DNA of 55,926 nucleotides from Symploca sp. SIO3C6 (GCA_010692425.1 JAAHHJ010000037.1:1-55926), one strand, 5' to 3'. Positions 1 through 10,176 are shown, counted from the stretch's first letter. A program made the numbers and translations. Notes: generated by a model not told the origin, from the sequence alone.

Positions 1-3000
1 TTTGTTATCTTTGCTCAAGGCTAAAGCGATTACGCTATCGTGATGGCGAAGACTAGTGATAGGTGTATTACTATTTATTTGCCAATCCCATAGCTGAGCA
101 GTATTATCGGCACTAGCAGTAACCAGGTATTTGCTATCAGAACTAAAAGCTATAGCATTTACAGGTAAATTGTGTTTAAGACGGGCAATTATTTTGCCGG
201 TGCTAGTTGCTAACACCTGAGCAGTATTATCGGCACTAGCAGTGGCAAGGTATTTGCCATCAGAACTAAAAGCTATAGCATTTACATATTCTTGGTGGCT
301 AATCAGCGATAGGGGAAGCAAAGCTAATCCATTGCGCAAAGCTTGATCTGTTTCTAATCTAATGGAAGTGTCTAGTTTCAGAGATTGCTGCATAGATTCT
401 AAAGCCAGCAAGGTACTACCTTGTCCTGAACCATTATTTCCCAGCAATTCAGCTTGAGCTGACAATTTGAGGACAGATGCTTTTTGTTCCTGTCTTATTG
501 ATTTGAGCGCCAAGTTCACCGCTAAAGATGTTAAACCTACAAATACTAATACCATGACCACTGAGCCAATTAGTGCTTGGTAAAAACGATTGAGTTTCGC
601 TTGTGCGCGGATTCTTTCTTGTCTCTCCGCTTCCAATTCGGCGATAAGTTCTGAGTCTTCTTGTTGACGAATTAACTTCACCAGATAATCATGAACCAGT
701 TGATATTGATTCTCTGGCGCTACTGGCAGTAGGAAAACTAACCCTGATTTAACAAAAATTTCTAATACTAAATCTAATTTATCTGCCTCTGTAGCTAAGT
801 ACCTTGCTAACTCAGCCTTAGTTTTAAGGGGACGAGTATTATGTTCATCTGTAAGTAAATACAATATTGAGCGAGCAGCCCTTTCATTTCCAGAACCACA
901 GTCTTGAATTACTGCCTCTAAGTATCGCGTTACTAATTTTTCTATTGTTCCCTGTTGGCGATATTCTTCGAGTGTCCTAATTTTCTCAGTTTGCAGTTGC
1001 GCTCCCACTAACTGTAATTCAATTGGTCGCACCTCCCCTAAGTCAGCTGCTAGTTCCTCCACCAGATGCTCAATTAAAGTTGCTTCTAAGTGGAAGTGTG
1101 TGCGAGTTGTCAAGGATTGGATGACTTGTTTGGCATCTGCTCGGGAGAAATTACCCAGATGGTAAAGGACATGCTTACTAAGAATATCTTGGTTAATCAC
1201 TCCTAAATTTTGCTGGCGGTTTAACTCCAATAAATAATGTAAGTAATCTTCCCGCATAGACAAAATTACTTTCACAAAAGGAATGTTTAAACAGGCAGAT
1301 AAAAACTCAAAAAATTTTTTTCTCTGATGTGGTTCCGAGTAAACAAAGAAAAATTCTTCAAATTGGTCAAAAATCAGTACTGTCAGCAGATGATGGTGTT
1401 GATTATTATCTAGCTCTGACAGCAATAAATCCTGGTTGTATAAATCTGCCGCCGGAACATCTTTAATATCTGCAAGTTCGGTATTAAAAACTTGCCCTAA
1501 ATCGGCAACCCAATTGTTATAAACCCTCAACAGCAGTGGCAATACCCGGCGAGTAGCAATAGTTTGCTCTTTAAGTGCTGGCACTAACCCTGCCTGTAAT
1601 AGTGAACTCTTGCCCACCCCAGAGGGTCCATAAATAACCGTCAGCTTGCAGTCATCCCTAGTAATTCTCTCAATTAAACCTTTGAGGTCTTCCTGCCTGC
1701 CAGAAGCCTCAATTTCTAGGGCGATATGCTCTTGATTATTTGCCGATGCTTGGAAGTGCAAGGCACCCTTTGACCCTACAAGCTGCTGCTGTGGCTTCAG
1801 TCGCCCCGCACCAATAAAAGCTAGAAAACCATACTGCTGCTCAAGGGAACGTTGCTTTTGCTTAACTTTAAAAGCCTTCAGATATTCACCTTGCTGATAG
1901 TATAGCGATCGCAACAGCTCCAAAATCCGGATATAAAGCTGTGGATTATATTGTGGTTTACCCTTATTCACCGCTATTTCTAGGTACTCAATTGCTGAGG
2001 GTAATTGATTTAATTGCTGTTGTGCTTGTGCTAAAAGCAGATAATATAGATTAAGCTGGGGTATTTCTGTGTCTGGAGCCTCCGTCAAAATTTGTAAAGC
2101 TTTCTGTGCTGCTTGATTGGCATCTTTCCAGTGAGATTGCCCCAAAGCCACTGCCGCCAAAAATCCATAATCTTGAGCTAGACTAAATTTGCTTCCATAG
2201 GTTTGATGCAGTATCAAAGACTTCTGGGCTAAAGCCTGCAAATCATCCCAGGCTGACAACTGCTCTAGAACCTCGCCCAATTGATTAATGAACTTAGCAA
2301 CTAAGTCTGGGCGCTGTAGCTGTTCAAAAATATCCAGGCATTGCTGAAAATAGTCTCTGGCTGTTTGTAAAAGTTGATCTAAATGCTGTACATCAGCAAG
2401 GTGCAGATAGCATAGTCCCAAGTGAAATAGTACTACAGCAAGTTTGTTTCCAACTAAAAACTTCCTCTGTTCCCCTGCAGTCTTGCCCCAGAGCTGAAAA
2501 ATCTCTAAACTTGCCCGATAATGAACTAATGCCTGGTCTATGTTGCCTTTGGTATAAGCATGCCTACCCAGAAGTAACTTGACACCAGCTTCTAGGTCTA
2601 GCGCTAATTGTTCATTACGAACCTTTAAGTCTTTGAGTGTAGAATCTAGTTCTAGGTGATTAGAGCTACCAAGAATAGTTTCATTGGGCAAAAACTTGCT
2701 AGCACCAGACTCCAAAACTTGAGAAAATACAGTATCGACACTTTGCTTAAGAAAATTAATTAGCTCCTCTGTCGCCAGTGAAAAATTAATTGTTCTTGCC
2801 CAACTTTTGAAATCAGGAACCAAACGAATTAGCTGTTGCAAGATTTGATCATTAACCCAAAGCACGAGAGGAAAAGCAAAATTCTTGCGAAACTCTTCCC
2901 GCACCTGGTTAGTAGAAGTCAACAAAGCCTCTAGGTTACTCACCAACTCTAAATCTAGCACCATGACAGCAGATGGCTGTTCCTGTGTAAGAGTATTAAC

Positions 3001-3225
3001 AATAGTCGTATAAAGTGTATTAACAGACCTATCTAGATGAATCTCACGAATTGTAACCGGGGATTGGTCATGTAACTGCTTTACTAAAAGAGAGCGTAGC
3101 CTCAAGTAGTTACAACGGGCTAAAATCAGGACAAATTGACCTTCATGCATTTCAATTGTCCATTTCAGCTGCTGAAATGAACTCTGATTAGAGGCATTAA
3201 AATCTACCGATAAGCTATCGTGCAT
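1..3225 (-). CDS. TPR / STAND ATPase / WD40 protein (3' end beyond window)
   Basis: Probable signalling or conflict ATPase of the nSTAND type; its C-terminus lies beyond the left edge. Reading from the ATG at 3225, the first 160 residues resemble a P-loop-like domain without a Walker A motif. Helical TPR-like repeats follow (about 210-460). An active STAND domain comes next, with Walker A GPSGVGKSS near residue 533 and Walker B LIFDQFEEFF about 75 residues later. Then come a winged-helix-like part, one hydrophobic membrane-like segment, and WD40 blades with the repeated motif NAIAFSSDxKYL. In this family, ligand sensing by WD40 or TPR repeats drives ATP-dependent oligomerisation. The gene lies downstream of another P-loop ATPase gene on the same strand, which may be its partner. 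The ligand and output are unknown. Confidence 0.85.
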   Translation of the reverse strand, partial: MHDSLSVDFNASNQSSFQQLKWTIEMHEGQFVLILARCNYLRLRSLLVKQLHDQSPVTIREIHLDRSVNTLYTTIVNTLTQEQPSAVMVLDLELVSNLEALLTSTNQVREEFRKNFAFPLVLWVNDQILQQLIRLVPDFKSWARTINFSLATEELINFLKQSVDTVFSQVLESGASKFLPNETILGSSNHLELDSTLKDLKVRNEQLALDLEAGVKLLLGRHAYTKGNIDQALVHYRASLEIFQLWGKTAGEQRKFLVGNKLAVVLFHLGLCYLHLADVQHLDQLLQTARDYFQQCLDIFEQLQRPDLVAKFINQLGEVLEQLSAWDDLQALAQKSLILHQTYGSKFSLAQDYGFLAAVALGQSHWKDANQAAQKALQILTEAPDTEIPQLNLYYLLLAQAQQQLNQLPSAIEYLEIAVNKGKPQYNPQLYIRILELLRSLYYQQGEYLKAFKVKQKQRSLEQQYGFLAFIGAGRLKPQQQLVGSKGALHFQASANNQEHIALEIEASGRQEDLKGLIERITRDDCKLTVIYGPSGVGKSSLLQAGLVPALKEQTIATRRVLPLLLRVYNNWVADLGQVFNTELADIKDVPAADLYNQDLLLSELDNNQHHHLLTVLIFDQFEEFFFVYSEPHQRKKFFEFLSACLNIPFVKVILSMREDYLHYLLELNRQQNLGVINQDILSKHVLYHLGNFSRADAKQVIQSLTTRTHFHLEATLIEHLVEELAADLGEVRPIELQLVGAQLQTEKIRTLEEYRQQGTIEKLVTRYLEAVIQDCGSGNERAARSILYLLTDEHNTRPLKTKAELARYLATEADKLDLVLEIFVKSGLVFLLPVAPENQYQLVHDYLVKLIRQQEDSELIAELEAERQERIRAQAKLNRFYQALIGSVVMVLVFVGLTSLAVNLALKSIRQEQKASVLKLSAQAELLGNNGSGQGSTLLALESMQQSLKLDTSIRLETDQALRNGLALLPLSLISHQEYVNAIAFSSDGKYLATASADNTAQVLATSTGKIIARLKHNLPVNAIAFSSDSKYLVTASADNTAQLWDWQINSNTPITSLRHHDSVIALALSKDNK

Positions 3226-3321
3226 CTAAATTAGACTGAATTAGATTGAATTTAATTTATGTTGGCTACAGATGCTAATTAAGCAAAAGACATGGAGACA
3301 CAACAGACGCAGGGATTAATT

Positions 3322-3372
3322 TATATAGCGCTACGCGCAAGGCTCCAGGGCAGAAGGCTCCAAGGCAGAAGG
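3322..3372. repeat. Dispersed-repeat fragment with tandem 15-mer
   Basis: The segment begins with TAGCGCTACGCGC, a motif whose relatives occur near 25767 and 49645. It continues with two copies of a 15-base unit (GGCTCCARGGCAGAA). It lies in the gap between the two ATPase genes (3226-3582). I see no gene or clear promoter in the rest of that gap. Confidence 0.45.
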
Positions 3373-3545
3373 GGTGAATTTGACAAAGTTCTAGCGATTT
3401 AGCTTGTCCTAACCTTAATACGTACTGCTATAACAGGAATTTAAGAAATTGGCATTAGAACTTTCGACCTTTCCTAGAAAGGAAAGACTTGAAATAGAAA
3501 GTTAGGAGCCAAAAGTTTAGGAGAAGGAAAGTTAATCAAAATTCT

Positions 3546-3582
3546 CTCCCCATCTCCCCATCTCCCCATCTCCCCATCTCCC
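3546..3582. repeat. (CTCCCCAT)n tandem repeat at a gene end
   Basis: Four exact copies of CTCCCCAT plus a partial fifth directly abut the stop codon of the minus-strand ATPase gene. In that gene's mRNA the tract is read as a G-rich 3' tail (AUGGGGAG)n. Similar tracts occupy the same position after other minus-strand genes in this window. Confidence 0.9.
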
Positions 3583-4890
3583 TCAGATTTCCGCCGCTTC
3601 TACCAACATCGGATTAACATCAAACCAAACCCCATCCTTACTATCGCGATATTCAAAAACAAACAAGCTCCGCAACAGAGCTTGGTATCCTTGCTCAGAG
3701 TTCACCTTTTTGCTATGAGCCACTTGACGCAGCAACTGCCACTCCTGCTCATTAATTGCTCTAATTAGTTCACTGCGCTCTTCCCGAATCACACTTTCTA
3801 CACACTCCTGCGTGATTGGTAACTTCATGCTCTTTTGAATGCAACTGAACATTAAACCTAGCAAATTACGAACATGACCCCCACTAATGCGACATAATCT
3901 GTCTAGGGTTTCAGGAGTATCAAAAATCGCAGTAATCAATTCGAGGCGTTGCTCAATTGCCAAATTCGGGAAAGCCCTAGCTAGAATCATCTGTCGTAAT
4001 AGTACCATTCCCTCAGTAGAATCATTCCCATTGCGAAACTTTACTGGCACCATTGGTAAAACCTTTGGGCTTTTCCCACCCCCTAAGCGATTTTTCACAC
4101 AGAGGTAATCATTGGAGAACATTAACACTAATGGCAGAGTGTAAACCACATGACAATTGAGTTTACTTAACTGCTCCCCTCGGTCTACAAATAAATACTC
4201 AGCTTGGGTTCGTCCTGACTCTTTGCGCCGGTCATCAACTCGGTCTAAATTATCAATAATGACTACTAATCCTTCTTTACCCCTGCGCTGTAGTTCTTTA
4301 GTTGCTAGCCCGAGAATATCTTTATTAATTACTTCCAAAAGGTTCTCAGTTCGAGGTTCCAAGTATTGCCTTAACTGAGAGCGTAGCTGAGGACTCTCCT
4401 TAGTTTTGGCTGTAAGCTTACCAATACCGAAAGACAACTCTGCCTCAGCACCAAGCTCTATAGGGGTTTTTAAAAAATCTATACTTTCGGTCAATAATTT
4501 ATTGAAATACCCTGGTTTAATTCTAATTTCAGCTGCTTCGAGACTAGCACTCACTTGACGGGTAATTGCCAATAAAATATCGCTAATATCCACATCCCCC
4601 ATATCTAAATCTTGAGAAGACTCAAAATAAACCACATGGAAACCCTGCTGCTGGAGTTCAACTTGCAGCCGCAATAACTCTGTAGACTTGCCACAACCTA
4701 GATGTCCTGTGAAGAGCTGGCAGGTAGGCTCAGGGGAGAGCAAGGAAATAGTTTGTGCCATCTCCTGGATAATTTCGCCACCGCGCACTGCAGAAAAATC
4801 AATATAGTACTTCTGATCTTCAATATTCCCCACCATCAGGGTTTTGGCAGGGTTACAGGCTTGAAAAAATCTCTTTAAATTGACCTTCAT
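3583..4890 (-). CDS. AAA/STAND-like P-loop ATPase
   Basis: ATPase of 435 residues. Walker A is GHLGCGKST at about residues 62-70 and Walker B is VVIIDNLD at about residues 209-216. A sensor-2-like motif GGHVRNLL appears near residue 338 and a winged-helix-like tail follows. No membrane segment or catalytic effector domain is visible. The stop codon lies against a CTCCCCAT repeat, and the STAND/WD40 gene starts about 350 bases further on, same strand. Paired genes of this kind recur in cyanobacteria, so I infer a joint role, possibly signalling or defence. The precise function is unknown. Confidence 0.75.
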   Translation of the reverse strand: MKVNLKRFFQACNPAKTLMVGNIEDQKYYIDFSAVRGGEIIQEMAQTISLLSPEPTCQLFTGHLGCGKSTELLRLQVELQQQGFHVVYFESSQDLDMGDVDISDILLAITRQVSASLEAAEIRIKPGYFNKLLTESIDFLKTPIELGAEAELSFGIGKLTAKTKESPQLRSQLRQYLEPRTENLLEVINKDILGLATKELQRRGKEGLVVIIDNLDRVDDRRKESGRTQAEYLFVDRGEQLSKLNCHVVYTLPLVLMFSNDYLCVKNRLGGGKSPKVLPMVPVKFRNGNDSTEGMVLLRQMILARAFPNLAIEQRLELITAIFDTPETLDRLCRISGGHVRNLLGLMFSCIQKSMKLPITQECVESVIREERSELIRAINEQEWQLLRQVAHSKKVNSEQGYQALLRSLFVFEYRDSKDGVWFDVNPMLVEAAEI

Positions 4891-5095
4891 GAGGACAGCC
4901 GTTATTAAATAATTTCTAACCAGATCTTGTCAATTATTATGCTACAGGGGATTTATGCAGAAATCCGGATTTTTGCCAATATCTACTCAAGTATGTTCAT
5001 TAGAACCGGATTTGGTATTGTTTTGCGTTCAGTTTCAAAGTAGCTGACACTAGAGTAATAGCCTTGCAAGGTAATATTCGTTGGGAGGTTTGACT

Positions 5096-6250
5096 GTGAG
5101 TCTAGGTAAATGGATGAGCTTAGTTGCATTTATCCTTTCCCTATACATCCTGTGGCACATTCGGCAGGTACTTCTACTAGTGTTTGCGGCGATTGTGCTT
5201 GCTACTACCTTAAATATTTTGGTGGAACGATTTAAACGTTTCAGGATACCGCGAACCTTAGCAGTGTTGCTGTCGATTTTGCTCTCAGTTGCCCTCTTAG
5301 TTGGATTTTATTGGCTAATTGTGCCACCTTTTGCCCAGCAGGTTCAAGAATTAGTAGAACTAGTGCCTAAAGGCATAGAACAGTTGAACGAATGGAGTGA
5401 ATTGCTCAAAGACCGTATTAGAACCGAGTTAGTTGATGATTATATTCCCAGCCTTGATGAGCTAGTTTTACAAATTCAACCAGTATTAAATAGTTTACTA
5501 GGAGGAGGATTATTCTTTGTCTCCAATTCTTTAATTGGAATTGCTCAATTTCTACTGGTAATAGTTTTGACAATCATGCTTCTTGCTGATCCTAGACCCT
5601 ATCGTCAAAGCTTAATACGACTTTTTCCTTCTTTTTACCGCCGTCGCGCTGAGGAGATTTTGTCTAAATGCCAGGATTGTTTACAGGCATGGCTAGTTGG
5701 CATCCTTTTCAACATGCTGATGATTGCCTTATTAAGTTTTTTTAGCTTAGTAATCTTAGGAATTCCCCTAGCGCTGGCGCAGGCTACTCTGGCAGGTATT
5801 TTGACCTTTATCCCCAATATAGGACCGACATTGAGTGTCATCCCGCCCATTGCCATTGCTCTGCTTGAGGAACCTTGGAAAGCGATCGCGATTCTAATTA
5901 CCTATATTGTAATTCAACAGGTTGAAGGAAACTTACTCACACCTTTAGTAATGGCACGACAGGTGTCACTGCTACCAGCAATCACGCTGCTCACACAGGT
6001 ATTTTTTACCACCTTCTTTGGATTTTTAGGGTTATTTTTGGCTTTACCGCTGACAGTTGTCGCCCAAGTTTGCCTAAAAGAAGTTTTAATTAAAGACATC
6101 CTTGATCAATGGCATGTAAGTCCTCGCCAAGATGTCAAATTAGTGAGGGCTACTTTAGCTGCTCCTGCCCAACAGAGGGAGCAGGGGGGAGGGGAAGAAG
6201 ATAAGAGAGTGTGGGAAGAGGGGGAGGAGGAGAAATACACGAGGGAATAA
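5096..6250 (+). CDS. AI-2E/PerM family membrane protein (UPF0118)
   Basis: Polytopic inner-membrane protein of the AI-2E/PerM family, thought to act as a permease or exporter; the substrate cannot be told from sequence. It has a family-typical length and several hydrophobic helices. The stretch around FIPNIGP and the late helix ending FLGLFLALPLT fit the family. I chose the GTG at 5096 because GGGAGG at 5083-5088 is a good ribosome binding site for it; an upstream TTG would lie before that site. The last 30 or so residues are a Glu/Gly/Arg-rich tail encoded by a purine-rich low-complexity tract, probably a repeat captured by the reading frame. Confidence 0.85.
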   Translation: MSLGKWMSLVAFILSLYILWHIRQVLLLVFAAIVLATTLNILVERFKRFRIPRTLAVLLSILLSVALLVGFYWLIVPPFAQQVQELVELVPKGIEQLNEWSELLKDRIRTELVDDYIPSLDELVLQIQPVLNSLLGGGLFFVSNSLIGIAQFLLVIVLTIMLLADPRPYRQSLIRLFPSFYRRRAEEILSKCQDCLQAWLVGILFNMLMIALLSFFSLVILGIPLALAQATLAGILTFIPNIGPTLSVIPPIAIALLEEPWKAIAILITYIVIQQVEGNLLTPLVMARQVSLLPAITLLTQVFFTTFFGFLGLFLALPLTVVAQVCLKEVLIKDILDQWHVSPRQDVKLVRATLAAPAQQREQGGGEEDKRVWEEGEEEKYTRE

Positions 6251-6424
6251 GTGTATACAAAAACCTCCCACACTCCCGAAACCACCCACACTTCCCCATC
6301 TCTCTAGGTGGAGGGGGAGAAGGTTTGAAAAATTATCATGTAACTAGACAATATAAACTGCAGATTAAATGCATCCTAATTTATCGTTTTTCCTTAACTA
6401 ATCAAGATTATTAGATAAGTTCTT

Positions 6425-7624
6425 ATGAGAACAATTACTGAAATTAATGATAAGATCAGCTCTCGCCTGGTAGTGGTGTGGACAATTGAGGAATTAAAAG
6501 CACGGGTAAGTGAGGTGGGAGTTACTCAAGCGGCGAAGGAAGTGGATGTAGTAACTACTGGCACCTTTGAACCCATGGAGTCTTCAGGAGCAATTATCAA
6601 TCTGGGACATACGGACCCGCCGATCAAAATTCGTAAGTGTTGGTTAGATGGTGTTCCGGCTTATGCTGGCTTTGGAGCAGTAGATTTGTACTTAGGGGCA
6701 ACTCAAATATTTGACTATACCGATATTGGTGAAGCCCCAGACATCGAAGAATCAAAAGAGCGAGGTGGTGGTCACGTAATTGAAGACTTAATTGCTGGCA
6801 AACCTGTACAGTTACGCGCCCTTGGACAGGTAACAGATTGCTATCCTCGAGCATCTTTTAATACGACAATCGCCAAAGATACAATTAATCAGTTTTATTT
6901 ATTTAATCCCCGAAACCTTTATCAAAACTTTATCGTCGGTGTTAATGGGGGTGAACGCCCTTTATCTACTTATCTCGGTCCCCTACAACCTAGATTAGCA
7001 AATGCTGTTTACTCCAATCCAGGAGCTATTTCTCCCCTACTCAATGACCCAGACCTTAAGCTAATTGGAATGGGAACTAAAATTTTTTTGGGTGGAGGCA
7101 TTGGCTATGTTTCTTGGGAAGGCACCCAGCACTTTCCTCTACAAAAACGCCTTCCCAATCGCACACCAGTAGGACCGGCAGCAACTCTTGCCCTAATTGG
7201 AGATGCCAAGCAAATGGATCCAAAGTGGGTAAGAGGTTGCTACTTCAAAAATTATGGTCCCTCTCTGATGCTAGGGGTTGGTGTGCCACTACCTGTCTTG
7301 AATGAAGAAGTTGTCAAGTATTGCGCCATACAAGACCAAGACATTGTTGCCCCAGTGGTAGACTTTTCCATTCCCAGACGTGTACGCCCGACCTTCGGAT
7401 TAGTAAGCTATGCTCAGTTGAAGGCTGGTCGTATTACCATTGATGGCAAATCAGTACGAGTTGCACCCCTAGCTAGTATCTCCCTCTCACGGCAAGTAGC
7501 TCAGGAATTAAAGCAGTGGATTTGTGCAGCCAAATTTACTCTTACTGAACCAGTGGCACCAATACCGATGAACCGCTCTTTTTTGCCTCAAGACCGATGG
7601 GGTTCTCAAATTACCCTCGATTAA
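6425..7624 (+). CDS. Homocysteine biosynthesis protein, DUF39/HcyBio family
   Basis: A 399-residue protein of the DUF39 family, whose archaeal members are implicated in sulfide-dependent assembly of homocysteine from aspartate semialdehyde. Visible family features are the N-terminal TTGTFEPMESSGA stretch, a Gly-rich FLGGGIGYV segment, and conserved cysteines such as those in RKCWLDGVPAY and RGCYFKNYG. The ferredoxin-like and CBS partner regions found beside archaeal copies are absent. It appears to be a single-gene unit. The gap upstream (6251-6424) contains only low-complexity C-rich sequence, and I see no riboswitch. Biochemical assignment in cyanobacteria is by homology only. Confidence 0.8.
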   Translation: MRTITEINDKISSRLVVVWTIEELKARVSEVGVTQAAKEVDVVTTGTFEPMESSGAIINLGHTDPPIKIRKCWLDGVPAYAGFGAVDLYLGATQIFDYTDIGEAPDIEESKERGGGHVIEDLIAGKPVQLRALGQVTDCYPRASFNTTIAKDTINQFYLFNPRNLYQNFIVGVNGGERPLSTYLGPLQPRLANAVYSNPGAISPLLNDPDLKLIGMGTKIFLGGGIGYVSWEGTQHFPLQKRLPNRTPVGPAATLALIGDAKQMDPKWVRGCYFKNYGPSLMLGVGVPLPVLNEEVVKYCAIQDQDIVAPVVDFSIPRRVRPTFGLVSYAQLKAGRITIDGKSVRVAPLASISLSRQVAQELKQWICAAKFTLTEPVAPIPMNRSFLPQDRWGSQITLD

Positions 7625-7743
7625 CTCAACTTAGTGAACAATGACTTACTCATCAATAATCAATTTAGATCAACTGACAATTGATCATTGTCCATTGTAG
7701 ATCCCTCCAAGGTTGGATTTTTCTGCTTCTCGATTAAGAAGAG

Positions 7744-8751
7744 TTAAGAAGAGTTGCTAGAGGTGCTACCACCAGGCTGTTGTTCACTGCGCTTGATGAT
7801 CTTAGGTACTGGACCATTGCGTTTTGGTGGTGATTTAGCTGTTGCCGCTTGCCCAGTTTGGGAATTAGGGCGCTGGTTCGAGGGTTTCCTCTTAAAACGC
7901 GGTGGTCTTTTTTTGCCTGGTTTCCTTCCACGTCGCTTTTTGAGAGGCATTAAACCAATATCGTTAGCCTCTTGAATTACGAGATCATTAGCTTGGAGCT
8001 GTGCGTGCAAATCCCAAAAACGACCAATGACTTTTTCCCCCAAAATCCCCTTGAGCTTTAGTCTAAAAAACTTAGTCTTCTCAGACTCTTTACGGGGAGA
8101 CTGCTGGATTTTAATGATCACCTCTTCCTTTTCCCGAGAATGGAAAATCGCTTCGCCGCGAATGGAAAAGTAGCCATCTTGAAAAACCCGTGAGCCTTCA
8201 GATTTGTCGGAATCTGAAGATTTCTCTGCTTCCAACTCGGCAGGTGTTTCCTCCTTAACTAGGGGTTCACTTGCCTGGGTTTTATGAAGTTTGTCCGGTT
8301 CCCAGACGCCAACAATTTGGACGTGCAATTGATCTTCGTTTTGTTTGGTGCGGGGATATACAACCCAGAGATGGCTTTCGTCTAAGTTCAAGTGATTCTT
8401 GACCAAGCTCATAACTCGACCAAGTAAGACGGCATCAATCAAAGTGCCATCATCAGCCAGTAGTGTACCCCTTGTCAATTGGTCTACAGAAGGCATATAT
8501 TTGCCCCTGATTAGTCCGATAGCTCGGTACTGCATGGGTTCGCTGGGCGGCGGAATTGGTTGCTTTCGCCCTTGCTCTTCTTGAGCTACTGACTTGAGGT
8601 CACTCAAGTCAGCTGTAGCAGTTGAGTTGGTAGTTGTTTCTAGATCGCCGGTTAGCATCGCTGGTTGCTGGCCTTGTACACTAGGAACTTCTGGCAACTT
8701 ATCGCCAGAAGATTCGGGTGAGTCGGAAGACCGATTCACAGAAGAACTCAT
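7744..8751 (-). CDS. Conserved cyanobacterial protein of unknown function with basic tail
   Basis: A 335-residue protein I recognise only as conserved in cyanobacteria. The N-terminal 70 residues are Ser/Thr-rich and probably disordered. A conserved core (about 73-260) begins MQYRAIGLIRGKY and contains HLWVVYPRTK. Its middle carries an acidic Lys/Glu/Ser linker. The last 70 residues are strongly basic (KKRRGRKPGKKRP), which suggests nucleic-acid or ribosome binding, but that is inference. The ATG at 8751 is preceded by AGAGG at a suitable distance. No signal peptide or membrane segment is seen. Confidence 0.75.
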   Translation of the reverse strand: MSSSVNRSSDSPESSGDKLPEVPSVQGQQPAMLTGDLETTTNSTATADLSDLKSVAQEEQGRKQPIPPPSEPMQYRAIGLIRGKYMPSVDQLTRGTLLADDGTLIDAVLLGRVMSLVKNHLNLDESHLWVVYPRTKQNEDQLHVQIVGVWEPDKLHKTQASEPLVKEETPAELEAEKSSDSDKSEGSRVFQDGYFSIRGEAIFHSREKEEVIIKIQQSPRKESEKTKFFRLKLKGILGEKVIGRFWDLHAQLQANDLVIQEANDIGLMPLKKRRGRKPGKKRPPRFKRKPSNQRPNSQTGQAATAKSPPKRNGPVPKIIKRSEQQPGGSTSSNSS

Positions 8752-9300
8752 ATAACCTCTAACCTCCTAGGGGCGGAGACACATGCCCTTTTTTATAGAT
8801 GTGGGGCTGACATCATCAGCTTTGCTTTTTCAACACCATCGAACTTTTTGGCGAAGCTTCCTCAGAAAGGCTCCTTTAGAAAAATCCCAGTTAAAAGCCC
8901 GATGGTGAGTAAAGTTTAGTATCAGTCTGCCCATTGTATAGAATGCAGTGATGTTGGTGCCAGATCCGCAAAGTTTACAGAAACTTTAATCAGAAAGAAT
9001 TTCAATTGATTTAATCTCGGCCCAAGGCTGGTGAAATTATGGCACAGTTGATCGGCAAGTGTGAACCTGTTGGGGGATAATCTTGGAATTAAAGCTTAAA
9101 ACAATTGTCGCAGCTTGATCATGTTAATTACCTATATTTAAAAGCTTGATTCTAATCATCAGAGTATTTCTATATTCCTATTTCATACTAATCTAAACTA
9201 TTGTGGGTCAATTGTGTCTGATAGTAGGCTGCCAATCAACACTGCCAGAGTTTTGGTACAGTTACGGGATAATAATGTCATCAGAGTTCAAAGAAGTTTT
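8752..9300. other. Intergenic gap between divergent genes
   Basis: Divergent promoter region for the basic-tailed protein and the TPR protein. The only structure I see is an 8-base inverted repeat, CACCATCG at 8834-8841 and CGATGGTG at 8900-8907. No RNA gene is recognised. Confidence 0.4.
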
Positions 9301-10176
9301 GTGTCTCAAAAACGCAGTCCCTGGATAATCCTGGTTTTAGTGCTAACAGTGTTTACTTTCGTAGGTTTGTTGATGGTTCCTTTACTGGGAGGCTTCTTCC
9401 AAGAGAATCAACCATCTGCCGGAGCAAACCAGGGTGCAATACCAACGATTTCCCCCCAAGAGCGCTCGGAACTAGAGCTGCAAGCCAAAGGTTACGAATT
9501 GGTTTTGCAGCGAGAGCCAGATAATAAAACTGCTTTGCTAGAATTGCTCGAGACTAGGCTAAAGCTGGGGGACATCCCTGGGGCAATCACTCCCTTAGAA
9601 AGACTAGCCCAGCTTAATACTGACCAAACTGAATATGGAGTCTTGCTAGCTCAAGCCAAGCAGCAAATCGGTGATCGTGAGGGAGCAGCCCAAGCTTATC
9701 GCTCAATCTTGAAGTCCCATCCAGGAGACATGAATGCTTTACAAGGGCTAGTGAATTTACTATTGCAGCAAAGTCGTCCAGAGGCAGCTATTGGTCTACT
9801 GCAAGATACTCTCAAAACGGCAGTGCCGATCAATGAGATCAAGCCAGGGACAGTTAACGTCGCTTCGGTGCAGCTGTTGCTAGGAGAGGTTTATGCTACT
9901 CAGAAGCGCTACACTGAAGCGATCGCGATCTATGATCAGTCTATTAAGGGGAACCAACAAGATTGGAGACCTGTGCTGGCTAAGGCACTGATTCTCAAAG
10001 AACAGGGCAAGATAGCAGAAGCCGAACCTCTTTTTAAACAAGCTATTTCTCTGGCACCGGCTAAGTATAAAGACCAAATCAAACAGAGGGCCGAGGAAAG
10101 CTCACAACCGCCAACAAGCTCACCCTCTAACACAACCCTTGATCGTCGCGAGACTCTGTCCAATGATAGCCAGTAG
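9301..10176 (+). CDS. Membrane-anchored TPR protein
   Basis: A short basic N-terminus (SQKRSPW) is followed by one membrane helix at about residues 9-35, then a Pro/Ser linker. TPR repeats from about residue 60 to 260 include recognisable motifs such as GDREGAAQAYRSIL and KRYTEAIAIYDQSI. The protein is probably anchored in the membrane with its TPRs available for protein binding. The frame is open back to a GTG at 9214. I prefer the GTG at 9301, with AAGAAG just upstream, because it places the basic residues and helix right at the N-terminus. The added 29 residues of the longer form look non-conserved. The partner proteins are unknown. Confidence 0.75.
   Translation: MSQKRSPWIILVLVLTVFTFVGLLMVPLLGGFFQENQPSAGANQGAIPTISPQERSELELQAKGYELVLQREPDNKTALLELLETRLKLGDIPGAITPLERLAQLNTDQTEYGVLLAQAKQQIGDREGAAQAYRSILKSHPGDMNALQGLVNLLLQQSRPEAAIGLLQDTLKTAVPINEIKPGTVNVASVQLLLGEVYATQKRYTEAIAIYDQSIKGNQQDWRPVLAKALILKEQGKIAEAEPLFKQAISLAPAKYKDQIKQRAEESSQPPTSSPSNTTLDRRETLSNDSQ

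Noticed and set aside
6251-6424. SAM riboswitch before the homocysteine-biosynthesis gene
   Set aside because: Only low-complexity C-rich sequence is present, without the conserved helices.
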